Shown in pieces: positions 14,398 to 22,026 of a stretch of 53,828 nucleotides of DNA (within the stretch, counting starts at the first letter, position 1; every line of letters begins with the position of its first letter). The DNA is from a virus. The DNA lies in IMG/VR virus record IMGVR_UViG_3300037325_000128, positions 1-53,828 of that record. One strand, 5' to 3'. A program made the translations under genes and the position numbers. Under the pieces are notes generated by a model that searched no databases, was not told the DNA's origin, and saw only the letters and a list, made by a program, of their open reading frames with translations.

Positions 14398-14723
14398 GGG
14401 CCTAAGAATAGCTCGACTAACTCGTTTACGTCTTCTTCGAGTTTATCTGTATCGATAAAAACCCTTACGTCCTTCATCCTTTTAAAACTATTTTCCATAG
14501 TTTCCCAATTTGCATTCTTGTTTAAAGGTATAGGATGAGATATTTCTGTACCATGCAGCTCTACTATATTACCATCATGGTATTGAACGAGAATTTGATC
14601 AATATATTTTACAGGTATTTCGTTAGCATCTATTTCCTTAACTATCCTGTCGAAAACAGATGCCCTAGAAATTCTACTAGTAGATTTATTCATGTTAAAA
14701 CTGGTTATGATTTTCTTGCTCAT
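14388..14723 (-). CDS. Conserved T4-like phage protein, 111 aa
   Basis: Starts MSKKIITSFNMNKSTSR; contains DANEIPVKYIDQILVQYHDG and FKRMKDVRVFIDTDKLEEDV. From memory a widely conserved unknown of T4-like aquatic phages. AGGAG RBS and TATAAATA late box upstream. Function unknown. Confidence 0.8.
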   Translation of the reverse strand: MSKKIITSFNMNKSTSRISRASVFDRIVKEIDANEIPVKYIDQILVQYHDGNIVELHGTEISHPIPLNKNANWETMENSFKRMKDVRVFIDTDKLEEDVNELVELFLGPHC

Positions 14724-14742
14724 ACATATCTCCTATATGTAT

Positions 14743-14750
14743 TATTTATA
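14743..14750 (-). promoter_or_regulatory. T4 late promoter TATAAATA
   Basis: Perfect T4 late box, 19 nt before the ATG at 14723, with an AGGAG RBS in between: a conventional leader, unlike several other late starts here. Confidence 0.75.
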
Positions 14751-14753
14751 CAA

Positions 14754-14779
14754 AAACAGCTCGGTTGACCGAGCTGTTT
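14754..14779. terminator. Bidirectional terminator hairpin
   Basis: AAACAGCTCGG, loop TTGA, CCGAGCTGTTT: an 11-bp perfect stem flanked by A and T runs. Downstream of the 258-aa gene on the minus strand. Confidence 0.85.
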
Positions 14780-14790
14780 AGTTTATAGTA

Positions 14791-15567
14791 TTAAGAAGTT
14801 TTGACTTCTTTTCTGGCTGCATCTCTTAAAATTTTCGCGTTTATCTTATCAGTAAGAGCAGTCGAGGCTTTGTCAACTTTTAATTGAGCTGCTTTTTCTC
14901 GATCCCGTTCTCTCCGCTTGATCCGCCTTTCATCCATTCTTTGCTCTTTAATATCTTCTGCCATTGCCGGGCGGCCAGGCCCCGGCTTTAGTTCAGGTGC
15001 AAGATTATAGGCTTCTTCCCGCTTAGATAGCGCATCTTTTTCAAGCTGTTCTGCCACTAGAATCAAGGACTTTGCAATAGCATTCGGATCTTGCATCCTC
15101 GAAGCCAAATCCTCCGCCGTAAATACTTTTTCTGCCTGTGTACGAGTGTCTTCGACGGCAGGAGTGCCCTTATTGGGTTCGTCGCGTTGACGAATATATT
15201 CATCAACTTTTTTATCTATGGTCGCATTAATAAGGGCCAAAGGAACCGCCTGTCCGGGTAACGGCAACATAGTAACGTTGGTTACAGGCTCTTTCCTCAA
15301 ATGCCCTCGCTGATGAAGTGCGGATAAGCAGTTGAGTCCATCCGGAAATGTTCTGCGATTTAAGACTTCGTAAAAGTCGTTGGTTTCAACTGCTTCCTTC
15401 GAGTTTAAGCATTGCATAAGATAATCATGATAGCTATCAGGTAGCCGCTCGGTTTCTACAATCAAGCATGAATTCTCGTCATTTGGTAATTTTCTAAATA
15501 CTACAGCAACCCGCACACCGGTGTTTGCCAGCTGACCGGCATGTTTTTTTAATCCTTCGATAGCCAT
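14791..15567 (-). CDS. Conserved T4-like phage protein, 258 aa
   Basis: Starts MAIEGLKKHAGQLANTGVRV; the N-terminal domain (about 1-115) includes SYHDYLMQCLNS, FYEVLNRRTFPDG and VTMLPLPGQAVPLAL. The C-terminal half is charged and helical (GPGRPAMAEDI, KRRERDREKAAQ), probably coiled coil. From memory a conserved unknown of T4-like phages. Forms a pair with 15586-15861. Confidence 0.75.
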   Translation of the reverse strand: MAIEGLKKHAGQLANTGVRVAVVFRKLPNDENSCLIVETERLPDSYHDYLMQCLNSKEAVETNDFYEVLNRRTFPDGLNCLSALHQRGHLRKEPVTNVTMLPLPGQAVPLALINATIDKKVDEYIRQRDEPNKGTPAVEDTRTQAEKVFTAEDLASRMQDPNAIAKSLILVAEQLEKDALSKREEAYNLAPELKPGPGRPAMAEDIKEQRMDERRIKRRERDREKAAQLKVDKASTALTDKINAKILRDAARKEVKTS

Positions 15568-15585
15568 ATAATCCCCTATTCCTAT

Positions 15586-15861
15586 TTACAGTGTTACTGT
15601 TTCTGCTGTCTTGGATTCTTCCGCCTTTTGCGCATCCTCTACATATTTTAAGAATTCACTAAGCTTATTAAAGACGCCTCCCACCTGAGCTAACTCTGAC
15701 GCCTGGAATGCGCCGCGCCTAGATGCCAGGTCCACTACTCTGGATAGCAATTGCAGATCTGCAATGGACAGTTGAACTGGTGCCGTGAACGCAGTCGATT
15801 CCGTTTCACTTGTGGTGCTGATATCGGTGACTTCTTGTGTTTTTACTGTTGCGTTTGTCAT
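15586..15861 (-). CDS. Conserved T4-like phage protein, 91 aa
   Basis: The start at MTNATVKTQEV (15861) is chosen for its GGAGATTAC RBS; the frame reaches 15891. Thr/Ser-rich N-terminus, then LSIADLQLLSRVVDLASRRGAFQA, VGGVFNKLSEFLKYV. This RGAF...VG...L..FL pattern is common in T4-like phages. Function unknown. Confidence 0.75.
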   Translation of the reverse strand: MTNATVKTQEVTDISTTSETESTAFTAPVQLSIADLQLLSRVVDLASRRGAFQASELAQVGGVFNKLSEFLKYVEDAQKAEESKTAETVTL

Positions 15862-15904
15862 GTAATCTCCGTTTGAAAAATAGTTAAGCATTATCTGCTA
15901 ATTT

Positions 15905-15912
15905 TATTTATC
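15905..15912 (-). promoter_or_regulatory. Late-type box GATAAATA
   Basis: Lies 44 nt before the ATG at 15861; mRNA leader about 37 nt with a good RBS. Drives the 91-aa and 258-aa genes as a late pair. Confidence 0.6.
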
Positions 15913-15984
15913 TTTCAGTCAATGATATTGGTAGAATATTGGTAACGAAATGCCAGATAAAATACAGTTTTAATGCCTTACATC

Positions 15985-16017
15985 AAAAGAAAAGGAGCTT
16001 AACGCTCCTTTTCTTTT
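15985..16017. terminator. Terminator hairpin after the HNH gene
   Basis: AAAAGAAAAGGAGC pairs over 14 bp with GCTCCTTTTCTTTT around loop TTAAC; flanking A and T runs make it work in both directions. Confidence 0.85.
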
Positions 16018-16053
16018 TAAAGTTCACTACTTGTATCTCCATTGGTTGCCCAG

Positions 16054-16647
16054 TTAGTTTTTCGGCCCGTGTTTGTCCGGCTGGGCAGTAATTCGAATCA
16101 TATCCTCAGGCCAATCTACATAGTATTTCCACTCTTCATCCTTGAAACTAATGGGGAAATTCTTTCTTTTAGCTAAAATATCATAGTAGTTCGGCTTGTA
16201 AGGCTTATTTCTGGGAAGAATCGTATCGTCTGCACCCTTATCGCTGTTACACGTTTTGCAAGAAGTAGTTACATTGAGCCAGTTAGTTTTTCCACCTAAA
16301 GACCTCGGGATGACGTGATCTAACGTAAGATCATTCAGATGACATTTTCCGGCCTGAGATTTACATTTACGGGTGGTCTGTAGCTGACATGTAAAATTGT
16401 CGCGCATGTACACATTGGCCCGGCTATACTTTAGTCCTTTGGTCCACTTAACTTGCTCTGCCATTATAATGATAGATGGAACTTTTATTTCTAGATGCTG
16501 CGACCGGACCACCCACTCATCATATTCTTTCAAAATTTTAGCTTTATCCAAAAACACAAGTCGTAGTGCGACGTACCATGATACCACAGAAAGTGGTACA
16601 CTAGTCATGGGCTGCCCGTCAGCGTTAAGGAGTAAAACATCGCTCAT
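16054..16647 (-). CDS. HNH endonuclease, 197 aa
   Basis: The C-terminal half carries an HNH domain: zinc-type cysteines CQLQ...CKSQ and CKTCN, with LTLDHVIPRSLGGKTNWLNV giving the catalytic His and central Asn. The N-terminal 80 residues (VLLLNADGQPMTSVPLSVVSWYVALRL split across two strands) match free-standing bacterial/phage HNH proteins rather than intron-homing ones. Likely a Mg-dependent nuclease acting on DNA. Promoter at 16699-16727, terminator downstream. Confidence 0.9.
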   Translation of the reverse strand: MSDVLLLNADGQPMTSVPLSVVSWYVALRLVFLDKAKILKEYDEWVVRSQHLEIKVPSIIIMAEQVKWTKGLKYSRANVYMRDNFTCQLQTTRKCKSQAGKCHLNDLTLDHVIPRSLGGKTNWLNVTTSCKTCNSDKGADDTILPRNKPYKPNYYDILAKRKNFPISFKDEEWKYYVDWPEDMIRITAQPDKHGPKN

Positions 16648-16698
16648 TTTTAAAGTTTCTTATACATAGTGTGTAATAAGGGATCATGTGTATTTATT

Positions 16699-16727
16699 AT
16701 TTTACAGGGTTTGATATACATTGTCAA
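16699..16727 (-). promoter_or_regulatory. Sigma70-type promoter (TTGACA-17-TAAAAT)
   Basis: -35 TTGACA at 16727-16722, 17-bp spacer, -10 TAAAAT at 16704-16699. Drives the HNH gene. Confidence 0.6.
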
Positions 16728-16731
16728 GCAA

Positions 16732-16992
16732 CTAAGTAATAATTTCCAGGTAATCCCGAAAATAATGCGGAACTCCTCTGAGTCTCAGAGCAGTAGCATC
16801 CTCTTGCATTTCAAATTCTACCCTAAGTGTTCCCTGTAAAATCAGGTGTTGCCATTTTGGCACATATCCTGTTTTGTATTTTACTTGATTATCGCATGTT
16901 CCGTCTACCCAGTCTTTGAAGAAAAGTTCAATAATTTTATGTTTTTCTATATCTACAGATTCTTTTATTCTAAATATTACGGAAGAAGTCAT
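16732..16992 (-). CDS. Small protein of the DAxxFKL tail family, 86 aa
   Basis: MTSSVIFRIKESVDIEKHKI, FKDWVDGTC, then LRVEFEMQEDATALRLRGVP, the family tail. The ATG is 5 nt from a late box with no RBS. Function unknown. Confidence 0.65.
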   Translation of the reverse strand: MTSSVIFRIKESVDIEKHKIIELFFKDWVDGTCDNQVKYKTGYVPKWQHLILQGTLRVEFEMQEDATALRLRGVPHYFRDYLEIIT

Positions 16993-16997
16993 GCATC

Positions 16998-17005
16998 TAT
17001 TTATC
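16998..17005 (-). promoter_or_regulatory. Late-type box GATAAATA, 5 nt before ATG
   Basis: GATAAATA, GATGC, ATG (16992). Leaderless transcript predicted. Confidence 0.6.
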
Positions 17006-17098
17006 CATGCACTGCTGGTACTTCATGAGTTTATTTTTTTACAGGTTTTCCCGTCTCTCGAGCATTTTAACCATGTGCAGTACGTACACCGTTAAAGC

Positions 17099-17137
17099 GG
17101 GCAGTAGATTCGCCTTTTTTTGACGAATCTACTGCCC
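17099..17137. terminator. Large hairpin after the VWA gene
   Basis: GGGCAGTAGATTCG pairs perfectly over 14 bp with CGAATCTACTGCCC around an 11-nt loop containing seven T. Starts 3 nt after the stop of the VWA gene. Transcription terminator or mRNA 3'-end protector. Confidence 0.8.
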
Positions 17138-17139
17138 TG

Positions 17140-18342
17140 TTATTTACGTTTGTTCTGCGGACTGTGGTCGTCTGGCTCGTACCATGCGGTCATCCCGAAC
17201 GGCGCGATAAGTCGATGTGCAGCGTCACCATGAATCAGAAACAAAGTGTCGCAGTACAGTTCGTCCCCCCAGCTGCCGCAAGGATATCCATCTGTCATCA
17301 TAATGAATCGTTCTGGCACGATGTCATTCTCCTTCATGAAATCCCAGTTACACGTGAAATCAGTACCACCTCCGCCCTTAATTTCGTATTCATCAACCTC
17401 GTCGATATTTTCCGGAGTAAACTTTGCGTAGTTATATACTCTGGTATCAAAGCACCAGACTTCCAACTCATAGTCACCGAACTGCTCCATGATACCTTTT
17501 GTTTCACTCAGTAAGTCACGAAGCATGCCTTCGCTCATCGAGCCCGAACAGTCGATAGATACGGCAGCTTTCACCTTGACGTCTTCTTTTGTCGCTGGCA
17601 GATAGATACCGCTGGACTGCGACTTTCTGGAACATCGACTCCATGTATAGTCGTTCTTAATCATAGACTGAATTTTCATGTTAAGGATCTCTCGCCAGTC
17701 CATCTGTGGCTCAGTCAGGTCCTGAATCATGCGTCTTACGCCAGCAGGCGTATTTCCGGCGCCAGCGGCGTTTGCTGCCTGCATAACGGCATTTCGAATC
17801 TCGTCTGACAGGATACGGCGCGCCTCCTCGTCCAAGGGCTCGCCCTTGCCATCACCTGGTTCCAAGTGAACGTCGAATTCTGGCCAGTTTTGATCAGGAT
17901 CTTTCTCCAACAACTCGTACACTTCTTCGGCAAACATGCCTTTGTATTTAGGATTAAAACATGCCTGCACACCCGAAGTCTTCGGGTCAGGTAGCTTGCC
18001 GATATTGTGCTCGTGCAGCTCATAGTTGATTACATAGTCTGCCGCGGCATTCCACAACTTAGGCTTTCGGCTGCCTCGGCGGCTCATGTGGTCATAAACG
18101 CAGTGCTCGACCTCATGTGCAACAAGGAAGATTGTTTCCGGTTTAGTCAGCTTGGAAATGAAGTTGCGGTCATAGTAGAAGTACCGACCGTCGGTTGCAG
18201 CAGTATTGCACCACTCATCGTCAGTAGCATCTCGCAAGATAAGCCGAGTCGCTAGTGTACCCCAGAATGGTTGATGTAGCAGCAGAGAGATTCTGGCACG
18301 GGTAAGTTGTTCGAGTACTGATTCAGGTGAGTTATTTGCCAT
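17140..18342 (-). CDS. VWA-domain protein with metallopeptidase-like N-terminus, 400 aa
   Basis: N-terminal half (about 1-250): LVAHEVEHCVYDHMSRR has HEVEH, an HExxH zinc-protease-like motif, followed by NAAADYVIN. This matches the VWA-like/DUF2201-type proteins partnered with MoxR ATPases. C-terminal VWA domain: MIDAS motif DCSGSMS at about 270 and GGGGTDF later. Such pairs act as chaperone/metal-insertion machines in bacteria; the phage role is unknown. RBS AAAGGAAAAC; promoter 18389-18417. The MoxR partner is 0.5 kb upstream. Confidence 0.88.
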   Translation of the reverse strand: MANNSPESVLEQLTRARISLLLHQPFWGTLATRLILRDATDDEWCNTAATDGRYFYYDRNFISKLTKPETIFLVAHEVEHCVYDHMSRRGSRKPKLWNAAADYVINYELHEHNIGKLPDPKTSGVQACFNPKYKGMFAEEVYELLEKDPDQNWPEFDVHLEPGDGKGEPLDEEARRILSDEIRNAVMQAANAAGAGNTPAGVRRMIQDLTEPQMDWREILNMKIQSMIKNDYTWSRCSRKSQSSGIYLPATKEDVKVKAAVSIDCSGSMSEGMLRDLLSETKGIMEQFGDYELEVWCFDTRVYNYAKFTPENIDEVDEYEIKGGGGTDFTCNWDFMKENDIVPERFIMMTDGYPCGSWGDELYCDTLFLIHGDAAHRLIAPFGMTAWYEPDDHSPQNKRK

Positions 18343-18388
18343 AGTTTTCCTTTAAATGTCAATTGCACGTTCGTATGTACATGTTTGT

Positions 18389-18417
18389 ATTATAGCTGCA
18401 AATAGCGTAACTGTCAC
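18389..18417 (-). promoter_or_regulatory. Sigma70-type promoter (GTGACA-17-TATAAT)
   Basis: -35 GTGACA at 18417-18412, 17-bp spacer, -10 TATAAT at 18394-18389. Drives the VWA gene with a 40-nt leader. Confidence 0.6.
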
Positions 18418-18421
18418 TTGG

Positions 18422-18664
18422 TTATACTAGAGTATTTGAAAATGTAAGTGCCTCATCTAGCGATCCATTGAATATTTTTTCTCGATGATTATCTAGTAAC
18501 TCGATTCGATTTACATATGTCAGTGGTTCGCCGAAAGGAGTTTCGGCAGGACCGACATGTGTAGATTGGTATCGCAGTATACCTTTTATCTTTTCAGAAT
18601 TGCGATTTGCAAATTTTTCCAGAACATTGTAGTTATGATAGGTGATTAGTGTATATCTTGACAT
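18422..18664 (-). CDS. Hypothetical protein, 80 aa
   Basis: MSRYTLITYHNYNVLEKF, then TYVNRIELLDNHREKIFNGS and LDEALTFSNTLV. The ATG (18662-18664) lies 6 nt from a consensus -10 and has no RBS: one of the best leaderless candidates. Inserted between MoxR and VWA genes. Function unknown. Confidence 0.65.
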   Translation of the reverse strand: MSRYTLITYHNYNVLEKFANRNSEKIKGILRYQSTHVGPAETPFGEPLTYVNRIELLDNHREKIFNGSLDEALTFSNTLV

Positions 18665-18670
18665 GCTTGT

Positions 18671-18699
18671 ATTATAGCTGGTTCTAATATGAATGTCAA
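18671..18699 (-). promoter_or_regulatory. Consensus sigma70 promoter 6 nt before an ATG
   Basis: TTGACA (18699-18694), 17-bp spacer, TATAAT (18676-18671), ACAAGC, ATG. Confidence 0.8.
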
Positions 18700-18810
18700 C
18701 ATGAAATTAAGTGGCAACAGCTTGCCAGATACAAGCATCGTTGCCGCAGTTCCATATTTTAATATATCCATTATTTCTCATATGATTGTATTAGGTGCCA
18801 TAGAATGCAG

Positions 18811-18835
18811 AAAAGCCCGCAACTTGCGGGCTTTT
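18811..18835. terminator. Terminator hairpin after MoxR gene
   Basis: AAAAGCCCGC, loop AACTT, GCGGGCTTTT: 10-bp GC-rich stem with A and T flanks. The surrounding 18700-18871 gap holds only a 24-codon ORF (18707-18781) without RBS. Confidence 0.9.
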
Positions 18836-18871
18836 GTCTTTGCTTATTGACCCTTACGGCCTAATAAAATC

Positions 18872-19969
18872 CTAGTCTTCCAAGATATACTTACCATACT
18901 TCTCATGGAAAGTCTTGAACTGCTTGAGCTCACGGTGGTTGATAGGCAGCTGATAATCTCGAAGCGCTGTCTTAGCACCCAACACAATCATCTCAGTATG
19001 GAAATTACTCATCATGAACTCGAAGAAATAATCCACACACTTATGCCATTCTGCCATGTCATATCCGTCTTCTTTGCTCTTTGCCCGAGCAACCCACTCT
19101 TGTAGAGTGTAACACATGGCGATCGACAAGGAATACATGGCGCTCAAGTCTTTAACGTTCAGGTCCTTTACCTTGCCAGTCAGTACATCTTCCGGCTTAG
19201 GCATACGTGATGCAACTTTACGGTGTGCAGAGAACTCAATTGCCAATCCATCTCCTACAGTTCCAGCCACTAGTGCAGTATTCATCGAATCGCTCATCTC
19301 ATCGCTGATCAACTGGCTCACGAACACCCACGAACGAGGAGTAGCAAACGCCTTGCTCGGGCTCTTGGGATCAAAGTCGAACAACTTTTGTTTGTGGTGA
19401 CTCAAAAAGCCGACCACGTCCGGGTGAATACGTGCGCCAATTGCCCACTTTTGCCAGTCTTCGAAGTTCGAACTCATCTCGATGTGAACCAAACGGTTTG
19501 CCAATGGACTCGGCATACGGTATGTAACACCTTTGTCGCTGTCTCGGTTACCTGCACACACCATGCTCACTCCCTTTGGGAGATGATATTCGCCGACCCG
19601 GCGGTTGAGAATCAGCTGATATGCTGCGGCTTGCACACTTGGAGCGGCAGCGTTGATCTCATCTAGGAACAGGATTGCATTAGACAGGTAGGTATCAGTC
19701 GGCAAGTCAGCGGGCTGAGCCCACTTCATGCTCTTGGTCGCTGGGTCAAAGTATGGAATACCTTTAATGTCAGTAGGCTCCAACAACAGCAAACGCATGT
19801 CAATTACTGGCCTGTCGGTTTCTCTGCCGATTTCTGCAATCAGTTCAGATTTACCAATACCGGGAGGTCCCCAGATCATTGCGGGACGACCAACCTTCAT
19901 ACAGCGGGTCAAGAGTGTTCGGACATCGCGGGGACGTTCGACGCGGTGATTATCATGTGTTACTGCCAT
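18872..19969 (-). CDS. MoxR-family AAA+ ATPase, 365 aa
   Basis: Walker A GPPGIGKSEL (about residues 36-45), Walker B ILFLDEINAA (about 98-107), sensor-like CAGNRDSD and PSPLANRLVHIEM. RPVIDMRLLLLEPTDIKGIPY is typical of MoxR/CbbQ-like ATPases. Expected to work with the VWA protein at 17140-18342 in ATP-driven remodelling or activation of a target protein in the cytoplasm. RBS GGAGAAAACGC. Promoter 20008-20036 and a strong terminator make it monocistronic. Confidence 0.93.
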   Translation of the reverse strand: MAVTHDNHRVERPRDVRTLLTRCMKVGRPAMIWGPPGIGKSELIAEIGRETDRPVIDMRLLLLEPTDIKGIPYFDPATKSMKWAQPADLPTDTYLSNAILFLDEINAAAPSVQAAAYQLILNRRVGEYHLPKGVSMVCAGNRDSDKGVTYRMPSPLANRLVHIEMSSNFEDWQKWAIGARIHPDVVGFLSHHKQKLFDFDPKSPSKAFATPRSWVFVSQLISDEMSDSMNTALVAGTVGDGLAIEFSAHRKVASRMPKPEDVLTGKVKDLNVKDLSAMYSLSIAMCYTLQEWVARAKSKEDGYDMAEWHKCVDYFFEFMMSNFHTEMIVLGAKTALRDYQLPINHRELKQFKTFHEKYGKYILED

Positions 19970-20007
19970 TTTGCGTTTTCTCCAGGGTTAAAAGTTGCTA
20001 TGTATGT

Positions 20008-20036
20008 ATTATGCAATACATGTCTGATCCTGTCAA
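20008..20036 (-). promoter_or_regulatory. Sigma70-type promoter (TTGACA-17-CATAAT)
   Basis: -35 TTGACA at 20036-20031, 17-bp spacer, -10 CATAAT at 20013-20008. Drives the MoxR gene. Confidence 0.65.
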
Positions 20037-20081
20037 CTGATGTCATTTTTTCTCATATAGCTCTTTTGCCTATGCAGAAAG

Positions 20082-20112
20082 ATGCTGTATCGATAATCCG
20101 GTGATACAGTAT
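20082..20112. terminator. Hairpin downstream of 20116 gene
   Basis: CTGTATC at 20085-20091 pairs with GATACAG at 20103-20109, extendable by three weaker pairs; 11-nt loop. No strong U-run. Confidence 0.45.
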
Positions 20113-20115
20113 TAG

Positions 20116-20337
20116 TCATCTTGCGTGACCGTAATATTTGATTAAGGTATCGATTGCATGCAGGTATGCCTGATTATTGGTATAATCCTCTTCATGCATA
20201 TATTCACCCTTCTTAACATGCTTCTTCAAGAAATTCTTAATCAGTTTCTTAGACTCCTTTAAAGTTGCCAACGTGATTGCGTCGGCAACCTCATACGACA
20301 AGCTAATTCCTTCAATACTATCAGCCTTTTTACTCAT
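20116..20337 (-). CDS. Hypothetical phage protein, 73 aa
   Basis: MSKKADSIEGISLSYEVADA, then a Lys-rich helix (KESKKLIKNFLKKHVKKG) and HEEDYTNNQAYLHAIDTLIKYYG. Good RBS GGAGATTGAT. From memory similar to small T4-like phage proteins. Function unknown. Confidence 0.75.
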   Translation of the reverse strand: MSKKADSIEGISLSYEVADAITLATLKESKKLIKNFLKKHVKKGEYMHEEDYTNNQAYLHAIDTLIKYYGHAR

Positions 20338-20338
20338 A

Positions 20339-20575
20339 TCAATCTCCTAAGTCACAAAAATAGTTATAGTTACAGTTGGGGCAATGCATATAGATGTATC
20401 TTTCCGAACAGTACTCCTCGTTATCCACTCCGTCCACTTCGTCTGCATCGTCATGAATCCAAAGCTGTTTTAATTCCCTTGCTTTATCCCCGTCAATAGA
20501 CATGTGATTCTGTTTAGTGCAATGCAAGATTTCTACGTCTGCAGGCAAGTTTGGATATCTGCACCTATCATTCAT
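20339..20575 (-). CDS. Small possible zinc-binding protein, 78 aa
   Basis: Ends HCPNCNYNYFCDLGD, a CxxC plus Cys arrangement that could bind a metal; MNDRCRYPNLPADVEILHC at the start. RBS AGGAATAGAG. Function unknown. Confidence 0.65.
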   Translation of the reverse strand: MNDRCRYPNLPADVEILHCTKQNHMSIDGDKARELKQLWIHDDADEVDGVDNEEYCSERYIYMHCPNCNYNYFCDLGD

Positions 20576-20583
20576 CTCTATTC

Positions 20584-20922
20584 CTATTTAATTTTACCAG
20601 CCAGCACGTCCCACATTAACTTAGATTCCGCTTCTTTGATGAAGGTGGGCCAGATTACACTTAATTTATGTTCGTCGACCTCTGTGTAGCCCTTCTTAAG
20701 CTTAGACTGAACTAGTTTGTCCAGGTCTATCCCGGTAACACCGGCCTTAAATTGCATTGCCTTACCTCTGGCCGCCCAAAAGATGCAGCAATACTGATTC
20801 CAGTGCTGTGGTGTCCACTCCCACGGGCGTGTGCGTTTAGGTGACGGCCTGAGGAAATATCCCCATATTTTGTCAGATGTTCCTTCGGTGTTCCATCCAA
20901 TAAAGATAAACTGTTGACTCAT
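20584..20922 (-). CDS. WGR-like small protein, 112 aa
   Basis: FIFIGWNTEGTSDKIWGYF, NQYCCIFWAARGKAMQFK and KLKKGYTEVD recall the WGR fold (W-x-R/G-x-G... KGY) that binds DNA ends in PARP-like proteins. The match is by eye only. ATGA overlap with the upstream gene. Confidence 0.5.
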   Translation of the reverse strand: MSQQFIFIGWNTEGTSDKIWGYFLRPSPKRTRPWEWTPQHWNQYCCIFWAARGKAMQFKAGVTGIDLDKLVQSKLKKGYTEVDEHKLSVIWPTFIKEAESKLMWDVLAGKIK

Positions 20923-21572
20923 CGTTTTCCCTTTAGTACGTTAGACATCTGATCCATTTCCATCTCATTAACTTGGCACTGGAGACCGGGCCAGTCTGCG
21001 ATAAATATGCTCCCGTGGAATCCCCACCATTCGTTACGGCCGCCGCCTGTGCCGGTATGGATTCTTAATCCCTCTAGTAACGAGGTTGTGGGGTATTCTC
21101 CTGTATATCTGGGCGATCGACTAAGACTACCTTCTATACGGAATTCGAACCCAGGATAGCCCATGGGCTCGGGAGGAGGGTCTTCACTGATATACCAGTT
21201 TCGTCTAACGCCACCCTCGGGGCAACAGTGAGTGTTAGAAACCAATTTGCTATATCGAACCTGAGTAAATTCCAAATTTGTATACTTATCATCGTCGAAG
21301 AATTTCCCCGCCCAGTGGGGTGTTGTTAAATGCTTGGAATTTAAGGCAGCGAACAGTGTTTTCTGATTCGTTAATAACCATGGCAAGATATCTCCCATAT
21401 GAGCGAGTCTTGCCTTTTCCGTAGTAAGCCAGGCATTGAATTTGTCACCCTCATTTTTTCGTTTCTCTTCTTTCCTTCGGGCATTCGAAAGAATCCTAAT
21501 GTGATTTTTGTATTTTTTATCACATTCAAAGAGTAGCCCAGTATGAGGACATTTGTTTACAATTAGCTTCAT
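20919..21572 (-). CDS. Hypothetical protein with N-terminal C...H finger-like motif, 217 aa
   Basis: Starts MKLIVNKCPHTGLLFECDKKY, KNHIRIL, a C/H pattern similar to the N-termini of conserved T4-like phage proteins; then Arg/Lys/Glu helix, and a Gly/aromatic-rich C-terminus (GTGGGRNEWWGFHGSIF). Function unknown. ATGA overlap with the upstream gene. Confidence 0.7.
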   Translation of the reverse strand: MKLIVNKCPHTGLLFECDKKYKNHIRILSNARRKEEKRKNEGDKFNAWLTTEKARLAHMGDILPWLLTNQKTLFAALNSKHLTTPHWAGKFFDDDKYTNLEFTQVRYSKLVSNTHCCPEGGVRRNWYISEDPPPEPMGYPGFEFRIEGSLSRSPRYTGEYPTTSLLEGLRIHTGTGGGRNEWWGFHGSIFIADWPGLQCQVNEMEMDQMSNVLKGKR

Positions 21573-21937
21573 TTGAGCTTTCCGTCGATTTCATTAAGTC
21601 GGATCTGCAGTGTGTCTCTTTCTGCCAGAAGTCGTCTACGTTCAGCATTAGTCTCCTTGCTAATAAGAGGAATATCCATATTCACATATTCTATATCTCC
21701 GCCAGCACCACATGACCAGAACCCTGGAAGATCAACAGCATATTCTATAACATCCGCTAGCTTGCCTCTTACCGTCCCCAGCTCAGGGCGGTGGCCAAAG
21801 CCACCGAAGTCAGCATTCAGCGTTTCGCCAAATATCAGCCAGGCGCCCATTGTATCCAGTGTGTACATGTTTAACAAATGAGAACCACCGATAGACTCGG
21901 TCGTAAAATAGTTAATTCGTTCTTCAGTGCTTTTCAT
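21569..21937 (-). CDS. Hypothetical protein, 122 aa
   Basis: Contains GGSHLLNMYTLDTMGAWLIF, GFGHRPELGTVRGKLADVIE and a C-terminal coiled-coil-like AERRRLLAERDTLQIRLNEI. First gene of the coupled group 21937-20584. Function unknown. Confidence 0.7.
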   Translation of the reverse strand: MKSTEERINYFTTESIGGSHLLNMYTLDTMGAWLIFGETLNADFGGFGHRPELGTVRGKLADVIEYAVDLPGFWSCGAGGDIEYVNMDIPLISKETNAERRRLLAERDTLQIRLNEIDGKLK

Positions 21938-21960
21938 TAGTGTGATCCCGGGTTAAGTGG

Positions 21961-21993
21961 ATAAAGGTAGCAGACAAGTCTTGCTACCTTTAT
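21961..21993. terminator. Terminator hairpin overlapping a promoter -10
   Basis: ATAAAGGTAGCA pairs over 12 bp with TGCTACCTTTAT around a 9-nt loop, downstream of the membrane protein gene at 22027. Its right arm overlaps the -10 of the next promoter. Confidence 0.7.
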
Positions 21994-22020
21994 TATATCA
22001 CAGATTTATTTTACAATCAA
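21992..22020 (-). promoter_or_regulatory. Sigma70-type promoter (TTGATT-17-TATAAT)
   Basis: -35 TTGATT at 22020-22015, 17-bp spacer, -10 TATAAT at 21997-21992. Drives the group 21937-20116. Confidence 0.6.
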
Positions 22021-22026
22021 CTGATA

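Noticed and set aside
16054-16647. Homing endonuclease inside an intron
   Set aside because: It has its own promoter and terminator and does not interrupt another gene.
18707-18781. 24-codon ORF between MoxR and the 80-aa gene
   Set aside because: No RBS or promoter support; kept only as a note.
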